Below, piece by piece: positions 7,414 to 20,700 of a stretch of DNA of 64,000 nt (position 1 is the stretch's first letter; each line of letters begins with the position of its first letter). The position numbers and the translations under genes were made by a program. The DNA is from Rhodococcus oryzae. Lineage in GTDB: Bacteria > Actinomycetota > Actinomycetes > Mycobacteriales > Mycobacteriaceae. The notes under the pieces were generated by a model. That model did not search any database. It was not told the DNA's origin and saw nothing but the letters and a program-made list of their open reading frames with translations. The DNA lies in contig NZ_SUMD01000001.1 of assembly GCF_005049235.1 (NCBI RefSeq), forward strand, positions 1-64,000, written 5' to 3'.

Positions 7414-8724
7414 GTGAACCAGCCAGTGCAGCCCACCAGCATCTCCGGTTGTGGTACCCCGGCGCGGGTCCTCGCGCTCTCCGCCGCCGCGCACTCGGTC
7501 TGGTTCTCCCAGCGCGTCTCCTGTGACGCGCCGATCTCCGTCGCGCAGTACGTCGACATCCGCGGCGCGCTCGACGTCGACCTGCTCATGGACTCGGTCC
7601 GGTGGGCGGGAAGGGAATTCGGGGCTGGGCGCCTGCACGTCGTCGAGGTCGACGGATTCCCCTATCAGACCCTCGCCGCAGCCGACGACGACTTCGTCGC
7701 CGCGATCGACTTCCGCGGCCGGATGAACCCGGTTGCCGCCGCACAGGAATGGATGCGCGACGAACAGTCCCGACCGGTCGACATGTCGGCCGACCAGCTC
7801 ATCGTCGCTGCCGTGCTGCGGATCAGCGAGGAGCACACCTACTGGTACGTGCGGGCACACCAGGTTGCCCTCGACGCGTACGGACTGCGAACGCTGATCG
7901 AACGTTCCGCCGAGCTCTATACCCATGCGTTCGTCGGCGCCGCCGTCAGCCCGTCCGAGGCCCTCGACCTCGAGGCGGTGGTGGCATCCGACGCGACCTA
8001 CCGGGCATCCGACCGTTTCGAGCGCGACCGCGACTCCTGGGTGGAGCATCTCGTCGGCGTCGCGGACCCGGTCACGTTCGCAGGCGCGGCGGCACCGGCA
8101 CAGTCCGAGCCCCTGGTGATCGGCGGCGAGCTGGCGCCCGCCGGCCCCGACGCCGCCCTGTCGGCGCCGACGGTGATCGCCGCGTTCGGGGCCTTCCTCG
8201 CGCAGCACACCGGACGGGACGAGGTCACCGTCACGCTCCCGACCCCCGCCAGGGGCACCGCGGCACTGCGTCGCTCGGGTGGATCGCTCGCCAATGTGAT
8301 CCCGCTGCGCCTGTCCTCGGGCGCGGGGATGACGGTCGGTGACGCGAGCATGGCGGCAGGCCGGGAGCTAGCGGGAGCACTGAGCCGTCAGCGGTACCGC
8401 CAGGAGGACATCGCACGCGAGGTCGGCGTGATCGGCGACCGCGCGGCCTCCTTCGGCCCCACCATCGAGCTGATGCTCGCCGACAGCGAGGTCCCGCTCG
8501 GACCGCTGGACGGCGCGCTCCACGTCCTGACCACGGGCCGGGTCGACGACCTGACCGTCCGGGTCCGCCCGGGCGCGGTCGAGGGCGCCACCCGGATCGA
8601 CTTCCTGGCGAACCGGGACCTGTACTCGGAGACCGAACTCCGCCGGCTGCACCAGCGGTTCCTGGTCTTCGTCGAGGGCTTCCTCGCCGCGGACGCGGAC
8701 AGCCCGCTGTCGACGATCGCCTGA
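7414..8724 (+). CDS. Stand-alone condensation-domain protein with degenerate active site
   Basis: A 436-residue single condensation (C) domain with no adenylation or carrier domain. It is clearly paralogous to the first C domain of the synthetase encoded convergently next door: shared features are L-S-A-A start, I-(S/T)-(V/I)-A-Q-Y-V, V-I/V-E-V-D-G and D-F-R-G. The catalytic motif HHxxxDG, intact in the synthetase (HHVALDG), is H-Q-V-A-L-D-A here (residues 149-155), so the catalytic second His and the structural Gly are lost. It is probably not a condensation catalyst; a role as partner, chaperone or docking protein for the starter C domain is inference. The start is GTG at 7414 with GAGGGAGAG upstream. 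Confidence 0.88.
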   Translation: MNQPVQPTSISGCGTPARVLALSAAAHSVWFSQRVSCDAPISVAQYVDIRGALDVDLLMDSVRWAGREFGAGRLHVVEVDGFPYQTLAAADDDFVAAIDFRGRMNPVAAAQEWMRDEQSRPVDMSADQLIVAAVLRISEEHTYWYVRAHQVALDAYGLRTLIERSAELYTHAFVGAAVSPSEALDLEAVVASDATYRASDRFERDRDSWVEHLVGVADPVTFAGAAAPAQSEPLVIGGELAPAGPDAALSAPTVIAAFGAFLAQHTGRDEVTVTLPTPARGTAALRRSGGSLANVIPLRLSSGAGMTVGDASMAAGRELAGALSRQRYRQEDIAREVGVIGDRAASFGPTIELMLADSEVPLGPLDGALHVLTTGRVDDLTVRVRPGAVEGATRIDFLANRDLYSETELRRLHQRFLVFVEGFLAADADSPLSTIA

Positions 8725-8789
8725 CCTGACGCACCGGGAGTGCGGTCGGCGCCGGCGGATCAGGCCGCGAGTTCACCGGAAGACCTTCC

Positions 8790-11700
8790 TCAGAATACGC
8801 CCCCCACCGGCACATCGAGGTGCTCCGCCAGCACCGGACCGATCACCGCGACCGCCTCGGGCTCGATCATCTGATTGTGTTCGCAGTCCACCTCGATCTC
8901 CCGGAGCTCGCCGGTGATCGCCTGCCGCCATTCCTGGGCGGAGTGCCCACTCTCCGACCTCACCGCGGAGAAGAACAGCAGGTCGCCGTCGAAGAGAGCC
9001 GGGCTGAACCGGGACATGTTCTCAGCGGAATCGGCGAAGCCGTCGGCGATCCGCTCGAGGTGCGCCGCGGTCAGTCCCAGGTCCTGGCCCAGCGAATCGC
9101 CCAGCAGCTCGGCGGCGCGCTCGTAGGTCAGGCCGCCGTCGCCCGTTTCCTCGACCTCGAGGCCGAGGCCGGCGAGCAGGTCCTCGGCACTGAGCCGCGG
9201 TTGGACCGGCTCCCCGGCCACCGCGTAACTGTCCATGAGGGCGAGGGTCGCCACCTCATTGCCTGCGCCGCGCAGTTCGACCGCCATCGCGTGCGCCACA
9301 CACCCGCCCAGTGACCAGCCCAGCAGGTGGTACGGGCCCTGCGGCTGGATCGAGCGCAATTCCTCGACGTAGCGATGCGCGAGCTGCTCGACCGAATCGA
9401 AGTGCACGCCTTCGCTGATGGTCGGCAGCTGCAGTCCGTAAACGGGCCGGTCCGCGGCGAGCTGCGCGGCCAGGCCGGCATACCCCCAGGACAGACCGAT
9501 TCCGGGGTGCACGCAGAACAGCGGCGCCTTGCTACCGGTCGCGCGTAGGGAGATCACCACCGACAGCGCCTCCTCGAGGCCCGAGGCCCCGACCCCGGTG
9601 ACCTCACCGTCCAGGTCCGCGATGCGCCGGGCGAGACCTGCGGGTGTCGGATCGAAGAACATCAGTTGCAGCGGGATCCGCCTGCCGAGCCGCTCGTGCA
9701 GCTCCGCCATCACCCGGGTGGCGACCAGAGAATTCCCGCCGAGGTCGAAGAAGCTGTCGTCGACACCGACCCGCTCGAGGCCGAGGATCGCCTCGAAGGC
9801 GCCGACGACGGCCTCCTCGAGCGGATTGCCCGGCGCCCGGAATCCCTCCGCCCGCGCACCGAATTCGGGTGCGGGCAACGCATTTCGGTCGAGCTTTCCG
9901 ACCGGCGTCAACGGGACCTCGCTCAGCACGCGGATGGACGAGGGCACCATGTACGCGGGGAGGAACGCCGCCGCATGGGCCTTGACCTCCCCCGGCTCGA
10001 GGGTGACGCCCTCGTGTGGCAGCACGTACGACACCAGGACGGTGTCGCCGGTGGGACCGGCGTGCCCGATCGTGGTCGCGAAGCTGACCCCCTGGTGACC
10101 CATCAGCACGGCGTCGATCTCGCCCAGCTCGATCCGGAACCCGCGCACCTTGACCTGGAAGTCGCTGCGACCGAGGTAGTCGAGAGTGTGGTCGGGCAGC
10201 CATCGCACGAGATCCCCGGTCCGGTACATCCTCGACCCGTTCGGTGCGAACGGATTGGCCACGAATCGCTGTGCGGTCAGGCCTCCCTTGCCGTTGTAGC
10301 CGCGAGCGAGGGCGGGACCGAACACGTACAACTCGCCGGACACCCCCATCGGCACGGGCCGCAGCCGGGAGTCGAGCACCGCCACACCGAAACCGATTGC
10401 GGGCCCACCGATGTCCACCGGCTTCCCCGAGATCATCGGCCCGCCGACGGCCGCCTGCACCGTCGTCTCGGTGGGGCCGTACCCGTTGTACATCCGGCGT
10501 CCCGGCGCCCAGCGCGCGACGAGTTCCGGCGGGCATGCCTCCCCGGCGACGACGAGGACCTCCACGTCGTCGAGTCCGCGGTGGTCGATCGACGAGAGCG
10601 CGGTCGGGGTGACCAGCGCGTGGGTGACGCCCTCGTCGCGCAGCAGGTCGGCGAGCTCGGCGCCGCCGAAGACGGTGGGCGGGACGATCACCAGGCGCGC
10701 GGCCGCCCCGAACGCCATCAGCAGCTCGTACACCGACGCATCGAAACTGGGCGACGCCAGGTGCGAGACCCGCGACTCGTGCGTCACCTCGAAGAGCTCG
10801 CGCTCCTGCCGCGCGAGGTTCGCCAGCCCGCCGTGGGTGACAACGACGCCCTTGGGCACGCCGGTCGAGCCCGAGGTGTAGATCAGGTAGGCGGGGTGCA
10901 CGTGCCGCAGCGGGGAGATCCGGTCGTGGTCGGTCAGTGGCGCGGCCGAGTACCCCTGAACCCAGGCCTGCACCTCGGCCGCATCGAGCGCCAGCCACGG
11001 CACGAGGTCCGGCAGGTTCGCCCTGCTGCCGCTCGCCGTCAGGCCCAGCAGCGCCCCGGAATCGGTCAGCATGTGGCCGATTCGCATCGCGGGATGGTTC
11101 GGGTCCACCGGCACGAAGGCGGCGCCCGCCTTGGTCACGGCCCACACCGAGAGCACCGATTCGACGGATCTCGGCAGCCCGAGCGCCACCACGGACTCGG
11201 GTCCGACGCCCCGATCGACCAGGGCACGCGCCAACCGGTTCGAGCGCTCGTCCAGCTCGCGGTAGGTCATCGAGGATCCTCGGTAGGTCAGCGCCACCGA
11301 GTCGGGCCTGGCGGCCACCGAGTCGGCGAGCAACTCCGGCCAGGTCCGCGGCGGCTCGCCCGGCAGTCCCATCGCGGGCGCCAGCGCGGTCCGTTCCCTG
11401 CCGTCGAGGATCTCGATGTCACCGACCGGCCGGGCCGGGTCCATCGTGACGGACTCGAGGATGCGCAGGAACCGCTCGGCGAAGCCGCGCACCGTGCCGG
11501 GGTCGAACAGGTCCGTCGCGAAGTCGAAGCCTGCCGTCATCCCCGCGGGCGTGCCGTCGGCGCCGAACTCCTCGGACAGCAGCAGTTCCAGATCCTCCTT
11601 CGCCACGTTCACCTCGAGGTCGACGCCGGACACGGTCAGTCCGGGCAGTTCCAGCCGGGGACGGAGGTTGTTCTGGAACTCCAGCGACACCTGGAAGATC

Positions 11701-14700
11701 GGCGAGTAGGAGGTGGACCGGATCGGGTTGAGCGCCTCGACGATCCGCTCGAACGGGACGTCGGCATTACCGAACGCCGCCAGGTCGATCTCGCGCGCCC
11801 CGGCGAGCAGTTCGGTGAACGACGCGGCCCCGTCGACGCGGCTGCGGAGCACCAGCGTGTTGACGAACATCCCGACGAGGTCGTCGAGTTCCTCCTCCCC
11901 CCGGCCCGCGACCGGCGTGCCGATCGCGACGTCATCGGTGCCGCCGAGCCTGCTGAGCAGCACGGCCAGCGCGGCGTGGACGACCATGAACACGCTCGTG
12001 TTGTTCTCCCGCGCCAGTGCGACCAGCCGGCGGTGCAGGTCGGGTTCGACTGTGAAGTCGACCCGGTCGCCGTGGAAGGACTGCTGAACGGGCCGGGGCC
12101 GATCGGCCGGCAGCTGCAACACGTCGGGCAGTCCCGCCAGCGTCTCCGTCCAGAAGTCGAGCTGGCGCGACGCCAGGCTGCCCGGATCGTCCGTGGAGCC
12201 GAGCAGTTCATGCTGCCAGAGCGCGTAGTCGGCGTACTGGATCTCCAGCGGCGCCCAGTCCGGCGCTCGGCCGTCGATCCGGCAGGTGTATGCGGTCATC
12301 ACGTCGCGGGCCAACGGCGCCATCGAGAACCCGTCGGCGCAGATGTGGTGGACCACCATCGCAAGCACGTGCTCGTCCGGCGCCAGCCGGAACAGGGCGA
12401 TGCGGTGCGGGATGGCGGTGGTCACATCGAATCCGGTGGCCATGAAGCGGCCGAGGCGATCCGGCAGATCGGTCTCGTCGCCGAGATCGATGGGGGTGAG
12501 ATCGGGCACGACCCCGGTCACCGGATGGATCACCTGGCGCGGTCCCTCTGTCGACTCCGGGAAGGTGGTCCGCAACGACTCGTGCCGGGCCACGACATCG
12601 GCGAGCGCTGTCTGCAGCGCAGGCAGGTCGAGGTCGCCGGAGAGACGGACCGCGAGCGGGATGTTGTACGCGGCCGAGGACGGGTCGAACTGGTTGATGA
12701 ACCACATCCGCTGCTGGGCAAGGGAGAGCGGGATGTCCGCGGGGCGCGGTCCAGCGGTCAGCGCGGGCCGTGTGGTGCCGACCCCCGCGTGCCGCTCGAC
12801 ACGGTTGGCCAGCTCCCACACGGTGGGGGCCTCGAACAGCGCGCGCACACCGATCTCGGTGTGCAGCGCCGCATTCAGGCGGGCCATCACCCGGGTGGCG
12901 GTCAGCGAATTGCCGCCCAGATCGAAGAAGTTGTCGTCGAGGCCCGCGCGATCGCAACCGATGACCGCGGTGAAGACGTCCGCGACGGTCTCCTCGATCG
13001 GCGTCGTCGGGGCGCGGAACTCGGTGGTGGCGAAGACGAAGTCGGGTTCCGGCAACGCTTTTCGGTCGAGCTTGCCGACCGGGTTCAACGGGATCTCGTC
13101 GAGCACGGTGATCGCCGATGGCACCATGTGCGCGGGCAGCCGGCTCGCGAGGTGCTCGGTGAGCTCGCGGGTGGCCACCGGCGCGCCGCCTGCAGGCAGC
13201 ACGTACGAGACCAGCACGGTGTCGCCCGATCGTCCCGTGTGCCCGAGGGTCGCGGCGAAGGCGACGTCGGGATGATCGGTGAGCGCCGTGTCGATCTCGC
13301 CGAGCTCGACACGGAACCCGCGGACCTTGACCTGGAAGTCGCTGCGGCCCACATACTCGATCGCCAGGTCGCCGCTCTCGGTATCCCTCGTCCAGCGGAC
13401 GATGTCCCCGGTCCGGTACATCCGGGCGCCCGGCTCGAACGGGTTGGCCACGAAGCGGCCCGCGGTCAGCGCCGCCCGCCGGTGGTACCCGCGCGCCAGC
13501 CCGACGCCTGCGAGGTACAGCTCCCCCGCGACGCCGACCGGCACCGGTTGCAGCCTGGAGTCCAGCACCAACTCCGCGACGCCGCGGAGCGGACCGCCGA
13601 TGGTGATCGGCTCCCCCGAGGTCATCGCCGCGCTGATGTTCGACATGACGGTGGTCTCGGTCGGGCCGTACGCGTTGAACAGCCGGCGCCCCGGCGCCCA
13701 CCTCGCAACCAGGTCCGGCGGGCAGGCCTCGCCGCCGAAGACCACGAACTGGAAGTCGTCGAGGCCGGCGGGATCCATGGTGGAGAACGCCGCGGTGGTG
13801 ATGAACCCGTGCGTGACGCGTTCCGCCGCCAGCAGCCGGGTCAGCTCGACGCCGCCGTAGACGGTCGGCGGAACCACCACCATGGTCGCGCCCGCCCCAC
13901 AGGCCTGCAGGTATTCGTAGATCGACCCGTCGAAACTCGGCGACGAGAAGTGCAGTGTCCGCGACGCGGGCGTGGCGTGGAACCGCTCGGTCTGCATGGC
14001 CGCGAAGTTGTCGAGCCCGCGGTGGGTGACGACGACGCCCTTGGGCACGCCGGTCGACCCCGAGGTGTAGACGATGTACGCGGCGGAGTCGAGCGTGATC
14101 GGCGAGGTCCGGTCGGTGTCGGTCAGGTCCGCGCAGGAGGTTCCGGCACAGTCCGACTCGAACGCGGGGTCGTCGAGCGCGATCCAGTGCGCAGCGGCGG
14201 GGAGTCGATCCCGCTCGGCCGCCGTCGTCAGACCGAGGGTGGCGCCTGCGTCGGTGAGCATGTGCTCGATCCGCTCGGCCGGGTAGTTCGGGTCGACCGG
14301 CACGAAGGCGGCCCCGGTCTTGGCCACCGCCCAGACCCCGAGTACCGACTCCACCGATCGTGGGATGCCCAGCGCGACAAAGGTCTCCGGCCCGGCGCCC
14401 CGTGCGATCAGCTGTCGGGCGATCCGGTTCGAGCGCTCGTCGAGTTCGCGGTAGCTGACCTGCCTGCCCTGGAAGCTCAGCGCGATCGCCTCGGGGTCCG
14501 TCGCCGCGGCGTCCGAGAAGATCTGCGGCAGTGTGCGGATCGACCCGCCGGGGTGCCCGCGCACCGGTGCCAGCTCGCGGCGCTCGCGCTCGTCGAGCAC
14601 CTGTATCCGGGCCACCGGCAGGTCGAGGTCTAGGAGGTCGAGCACGCGCTCGACCCGCCGGGCGATGGACTCGACGCTGTCGCGGTCGAACAGATCGGGG

Positions 14701-17700
14701 AGGTACTCGAGCTTGAGGTGCATGCGGGAGTCGACGGATACGACGAGGCACAGCGGGTAGTGCGCGGAGTCCGAACCCTCCACGTCGACCACCCGCATGC
14801 CCGCGATGTCCGTCTCCTCGGACAGTCCGGAGCGGTCGACGGGGTAGGACTCGAACACGGCGAGCGTGTCGAAACCGAGCCCCTCCCCGACCGCGCGCTT
14901 GATCTCGGGCAGGCCCATGTAGTGGTGATCGAGCACGGCGGCCTGTTCGGTCTGGACCCGGTCCAGCAGTTCGCCGAGGGTCTCCCCCGGCACCAACCGG
15001 ACCCGCACCGGGATCGTGTTGATGAACAGCCCGATCATCGATTCGATCCCGGAGATCTGCGGCGGGCGGCCGGACACCGTTGCGCCGAAGACGATATCGT
15101 CGCGGCCGGTCATGGCGCCGAGCACGATGGCCCACACGGCCTGCACGACGGTGTTGAGAGTCAATCCGCGTTCGCGGGCCAACGCCCGCAGGCGGTCGGT
15201 CTGCTGCTCGGTGAGCGAGAGCTGCACCTCGTTCGAGACCGTGGACACCTCCCGGCCCGGATCGGCGGGGACGAGCAGGGTCGGATCGGTGACCCCGGCG
15301 AGGGCGGTCGTCCACGCCGCGGTGGACTCGGCGGCATCGCGCTCCGACAGCCATTCGAGGTAGTCGCGGTACGAGCGGACCCGCGGCAGGACCTCCGGGT
15401 CGCCGTCCGTCGCGTAGAGGACCAGCAGTTCGCGCAGCAGCAGCGGGGTGGACCAGCCGTCGAGCAGGACGTGGTGGTTGGTCATCACCAGGCGGTAGTG
15501 CTCCGGCGCCGTCCTGATCATCGTGAACCGCAGCAGTGGCGCCCGCGCCATGTCGAAGCTGGTGACCCGGTCCGCGGCGAGTCGCGCCGTCAGCTCGGCC
15601 TCGCGCACCACCGGATCCAGGGCCGAGAGGTCGACCTCGGTCCACGGCAGTGTCACCCGGTCCTGGATGACCTGTACCGACCGGCCCTCCTCGTCCTGGA
15701 CGAAGGCCGCCCGCAGGTTCGCGTGCCGGTCCAGCAGCGCCTGCCCCGCCCGGCGCATCCGCTGTGGGTCGACGGCACCGCGCAGTTCCAGCCCGAGCTG
15801 GACCAGATAGGAGTCGACGCTCTCGTCGGACAGCAAGGCGTGGAACAGCATTCCGGATTGGAGCGGCGACATCGACCAGACGTCGGTCAGGTCGGGGTAC
15901 CGGCTCTCGAGGCGATCGATCGCGGACTGGTCGAGGTCCACGAGGTCCAGGTCCGAGGGGGTCAGCCCGCCCGCGCGGGGACCGGCGGCGTGTGTCGCCA
16001 GTGCCCGGAGTGCGCGGATCCACATCGCCGCGACGTCCTCCACCTCGGCCACGGTGAGCACGCCGCCGGGGAACGACCACGTCGCCCGCAGCTGCGGACC
16101 GTTCTCGGTGGTCCTCGTCATGGCGTTGATGTCCAGTACCGCCGCGACCGGCATCTCCGGGTTGTGTGGGTCGCCCAGACCCGCGTAGTCGACCGGCAGC
16201 CATGCCGCCTCACCGGAACCGCCCGCTGTGGCCGTCGCGAACCGGCCCAGGTAGTTGAAGCTGACCTGCGGCACCGGCAGCTCCCGGAGCACGGCCGCCG
16301 ACGCGTCGTCGAGATACCTCAGCATGCCGAAACCGATGCCGTGGTCCGGGATCGCCAGCAGCTGCTCCTTGACTGCCTTCACCGCCGCGCCCGCCGCAGG
16401 CCCGCCCGCGAACGCATCGTCGAGATCAATGCCCGAGAGATCAAGGCGGACAGGGAATATCGTGGTGAACCAACCGAGGGTCCGGGCGAGGTCGGCGCCG
16501 GGAACGACCTGTTCCTCGCGACCGTGACCCTCGAGGTTGACCAGCGCACTGTCGGCCCACACTCCCCGCTCCCGCCGCCACCGGGTGATCGCCATCGCCA
16601 GCGCCGCGAGCAGCGCGTCGTTGACGCTGCCGTGGAACGCCTGCGGCAAGGAGGTCAGGACTGCCTCGGTCACGTCGGTCGGCACCGAGACCTGAACCTT
16701 CTGCACGGTCGCGTTGAGATCGAGGGCACGGTCCCGCGGCCTGCTGCCCAGCACCGGGTCCTCGCCCGCCAGCATCTCCCGCCACAGGTCCAGCTCCGCG
16801 ATGCGCTCCTCAAGGTGCACCGCCTCGGTCAGGCCGTGCGACCACCGCCGCAGGGATGTCCCGATCGGCGCGAGCACGGGCTCGGCACCGGAGGCGACCT
16901 GCGCCCAGGCGGCGGCCAGATCCGGGACCAGGATGCGCCAGGACACCCCGTCGATCGCGACGTGGTGCGCGAGCACCAGCAGCCGGCCCTGCCCCTCGGG
17001 CGGGTCGAACCAGACGGCCTGCAGCATGATCCCGGCCGCGGGGTCCAGCCGGTCGGCCGCCGCGTCCAGCTCGGCCGCGGCGATCGCGGTGAACTCCTCG
17101 CCCACCACGGACGGCACGGCGACCCGGCGGACCATCCGGTCCCCGTGCTCCGAGCCGACGGGCTGCACCTCCAGGAACCAGTCGCCCCGGTCCGACCGCA
17201 ACCGCGCGCGCAGCGCGTCGTGCTGGTCGACGACGGCCTGCACGGTCCGCCGCAACGAGATCTCGTCGATGTCGGGCGGCAGGGCCAGCACCGCCGCCTG
17301 TGCGTAGCGGTGGAACTCGCCGCCGCGTTCGAGCATCCAGCGCACGATCGGAGTGAGCGGAACCGTCCCGACGCCACCGTCCGGGAGCTCCTCCAGTACC
17401 GCGGCCCCGGCGGCCTCCGCGACGCGGGCCACCTCGGCGAGCGCGGCGACTGTCTTGCGCTCGAAGACATCCCGGGGCGTGATGACGACCCCGGCGGACT
17501 TCGCCCTCGCCACCAGCTGGATCGACATGATGCTGTCGCCGCCGAGCGCGAAGAACGAGTCATCGACGCCGACCGACTCGAGCCCGAGCGCCTCCGCGAA
17601 CAGTCCGGCCAGCACCCGTTCCGCCTCGCTGACCGGCGCCCGGCTCGCCGTCACCCGCGCCCCGAAGTCCGGCGCGGGCAGCGCCTTCCGGTCCAGCTTG

Positions 17701-20700
17701 CCGTTCGCGGTCAGCGGCAACTCGTCGAGGACCACCAGCGCGGCGGGCACCATGTGCGCGGCCAGCACCTCCGCCGCGAAATCGGAGGCGGCGCCGACGT
17801 CGAGGACCGTGCCCGCCTCCGGCACGAGGTACCCGACGAGGCGGACTCCACCGCTGCCGTCGTCGCGGGCCAGCACCACGGTCTGTGCGACGCCCGGGCA
17901 GCGCAGCAGCGCGGATTCGATCTCGCCGAGCTCGATCCGGAACCCGCGGACCTTCACCTGGAAGTCGCTGCGGCCCAAATACTCCAGCTCGCCATCGGTG
18001 TTCCACCTGGCCACGTCGCCGGACCGGTACATCCGCGCGCCGTCGGCACGGAACGGATCGGCCACGAAACGACCGGAGGTGAGCGCGGCCCGGCCGAGGT
18101 AGCCGCGGGCGGCCTGGGCACCCGAGACGTACATCTCGCCCGAGACGCCGGGCGGGACCGGGTGCAGTCGCTCGTCGAGCACGTACACCCGGAGGCCGGG
18201 CAGACCCCGGCCGATGACGGACGCGGACGCCTCGGCCGCGAACTCCCGGTCCAGGGGGATGTGGCTGACGTGCACCGTGGTCTCGGTGATGCCGTACATG
18301 TTGACCAGAGCGGGGGCCCGGTCGCTGTGTCTGCCGTACCAGCGGCCGAGCTGACCGAGGTCGAGCGCCTCGCCGCCGAAGATCACGTACCGCAGGCTGA
18401 GTCCGGCCGGGTCTCCGCGCTCCGCCGCCACCCGGTCGGCCTCGGCCAACTGGTAGAACGCGGTCGGCGTCTGGTTGAGCACCGTCACCCGCTCGCGCCG
18501 CAACAGCTCCAGGAACATCTCCGGCGCTCGGGCGGTGAAGTAGTCGACGACCACCAGCGTGCCGCCGTACACGAGCGGGCCCCACAGCTCCCACACCGAG
18601 AAATCGAAGGCGTAGGAGTGGAACATCGTCCACACGTCCGTGTGGTCGAATCCGAACCTGTCCTCGGTGTTGGCCATCAGTGTCGCCACGTTCCGATGCG
18701 AGACGACGACGCCCTTGGGCCTGCCGGTGGACCCCGAGGTGTAGATCACGTACGCCAACGACGCCGGTTCCAGCACAGCGCGACGATCCGCGTCGGTGAT
18801 CGGGGCGGAGGGCAGGGCGTCGAGCCGGCTGACGACCGCCGGCTCGTCGAGCCGGACGGTCGGGATCGCCGACCCGGGAACCGACTCGGCGTCGGCCACC
18901 GTGGTCAGGACGCACACGGGCCGTGAGTCCTCGAGCATGAACACAAGCCGTTCCGCGGGATAGGTCACGTCGACCGGCAGATAGCCGCCGCCCGCCTTGA
19001 TCACCGCGAGGAGCGCGACGACCAGCTCGGCGGAGCGCGGCATCGCCACGGCCACCAGGTCCTCCGGCCCCACGCCCAGGGAGATCAGGTGCCGCGCCAG
19101 GCGGTTGGCGCGGTCGTCGAGTTCCGCATAGGTCAGGGAGGTGTTCTCGTAGGTGACCGCGACGGCTCCGGGATGCTCCGCGGCGCTGCGCGCGAACAGG
19201 TCCGCGAGCGTGACAGAGGGGACGGCGACGCCCTCCTCGCCTACGAGCATCCGATCCCGCTCCGCGGGGTCCACGATGTCGATGTCGCCGATGGTGCGGT
19301 CCGGGTCGGCGGTGACCGCTTCGAGGATGCGCAGGTACCGCTGGGCGAAGGTCGCGGCGGTGCCCCGGTTGAAAAGGTCGGTGGCGAAGGTGAACCCGGC
19401 GCTCATGCCAGCGGGCTCGCCGTGGTCGTCGTGTCGTTCGCCGAGGGTGAGCTGCAGATCGAACTTCGACACGCCCAGGTCGTGGTCGACCGCGTCGACG
19501 GCGAGTCCGGGCAGCTCGAGGTGGGCGGACAGGTTGTTCTGGTACTCGATCAACACCTGGAACAGCGGCGAGTGGGCGGTGGAGCGTTCGGGCGCAAGCA
19601 CGTCGACCAGTCGCTCGAACGGCAGGTCCGCGTTCCCGAACGCCGCCAGGTCGGTCTCGCGAACCTGGGTCAGCAGGTCGGCGAAGGTCGCCGCCGCCTC
19701 GACGTCGCTGCGCAGGACGAGGGTGTTGACGAACATCCCGACCATGTCGTCGAGCTCCGCCTCGCCCCGTCCGGCGACCGGGGTGCCGATGGCGATGTCG
19801 GCGGTCCCGGACAGGCGGGCGAGCAGCACCGCGAGGGCGGCGTGCGCCACCATGAACATCGTCGAGTTGTGCTGCCGGGCAATCGTTGCCAGCTCCCGGT
19901 GGACACGCGGGCCGATGTCGAAATCGACCACCTCGCCGCGGAAGGAGCGGGCGAGCGGGCGCGGGCGGTCCGCCGGTAGCTGCAGCAGATCGGGCAGCCC
20001 GGCGAGGTTCGACGTCCAGTAGGCCAGTTGCTGGGAGATCACCGAGTCGGGGTCGTCCTCCGATCCGAGCAGTTCGTGCTGCCAGAGTGTGAAGTCGGCG
20101 TACTGCACGGCCAGCGGGGCCCACTCGGGTTCCCGCCCCTCCACCCGGGAGCTGTACGCGGTCATGACGTCTCGGGCCAACGGCGCCATCGAGAAGCCGT
20201 CCGCGGCGATGTGGTGCACGACGACCGTGAGGACGTGCTCGGCCTCACCGAGTTCGAAAAGGCCCGCGCGCAACGGGACCTCACGCGTGACATCGAATCC
20301 GGCCGAGACGAAGGAGGCGATCCGGTCCGCCAGGTCCGCCTCGGCCACCTCCACCGGAACCAGATCCGGCCCGGCCTCCGCGGCGTCCACGATCCGCTGG
20401 ACCGGCTGCCCGTCGATGGTCGGGAACTCGGTGCGCAGCGACTCGTGCCTGGTCAGCACGTCGCGGATCGCGGCGCGCAGGGCGACCACGTCCAGGCGGC
20501 CGGTGAGCCGGATGGCGAGGGGGATGTTGTACGCCGACGAGGCGGTGTCGAACTGGTTGATGAACCACATCCGCTGCTGCGCCAGCGAGAGCGGGATGCG
20601 GTCGGGGCGAGGGACCGGACGCAGCACGGGGCGGTCCCGCCGGTCGGCGGTGTGGTGCTCGATGGAGGTCGCCAGGCGGTGCACGGTGGGCGCCTCGAAC

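Noticed and set aside
8725-8789. Terminator between the convergent C-domain gene and the synthetase
   Set aside because: Only short GC-rich self-complementary stretches are present; no stem long enough to call.
9666-14633. Very long open frame on the plus strand (1655 codons), and similar ones at 14718-18926 and 21897-26693
   Set aside because: They lie antisense to the synthetase. In such GC-rich coding DNA the opposite strand often lacks stops; the translations are low-complexity Arg/Gly/His/Asp-rich and match no family.
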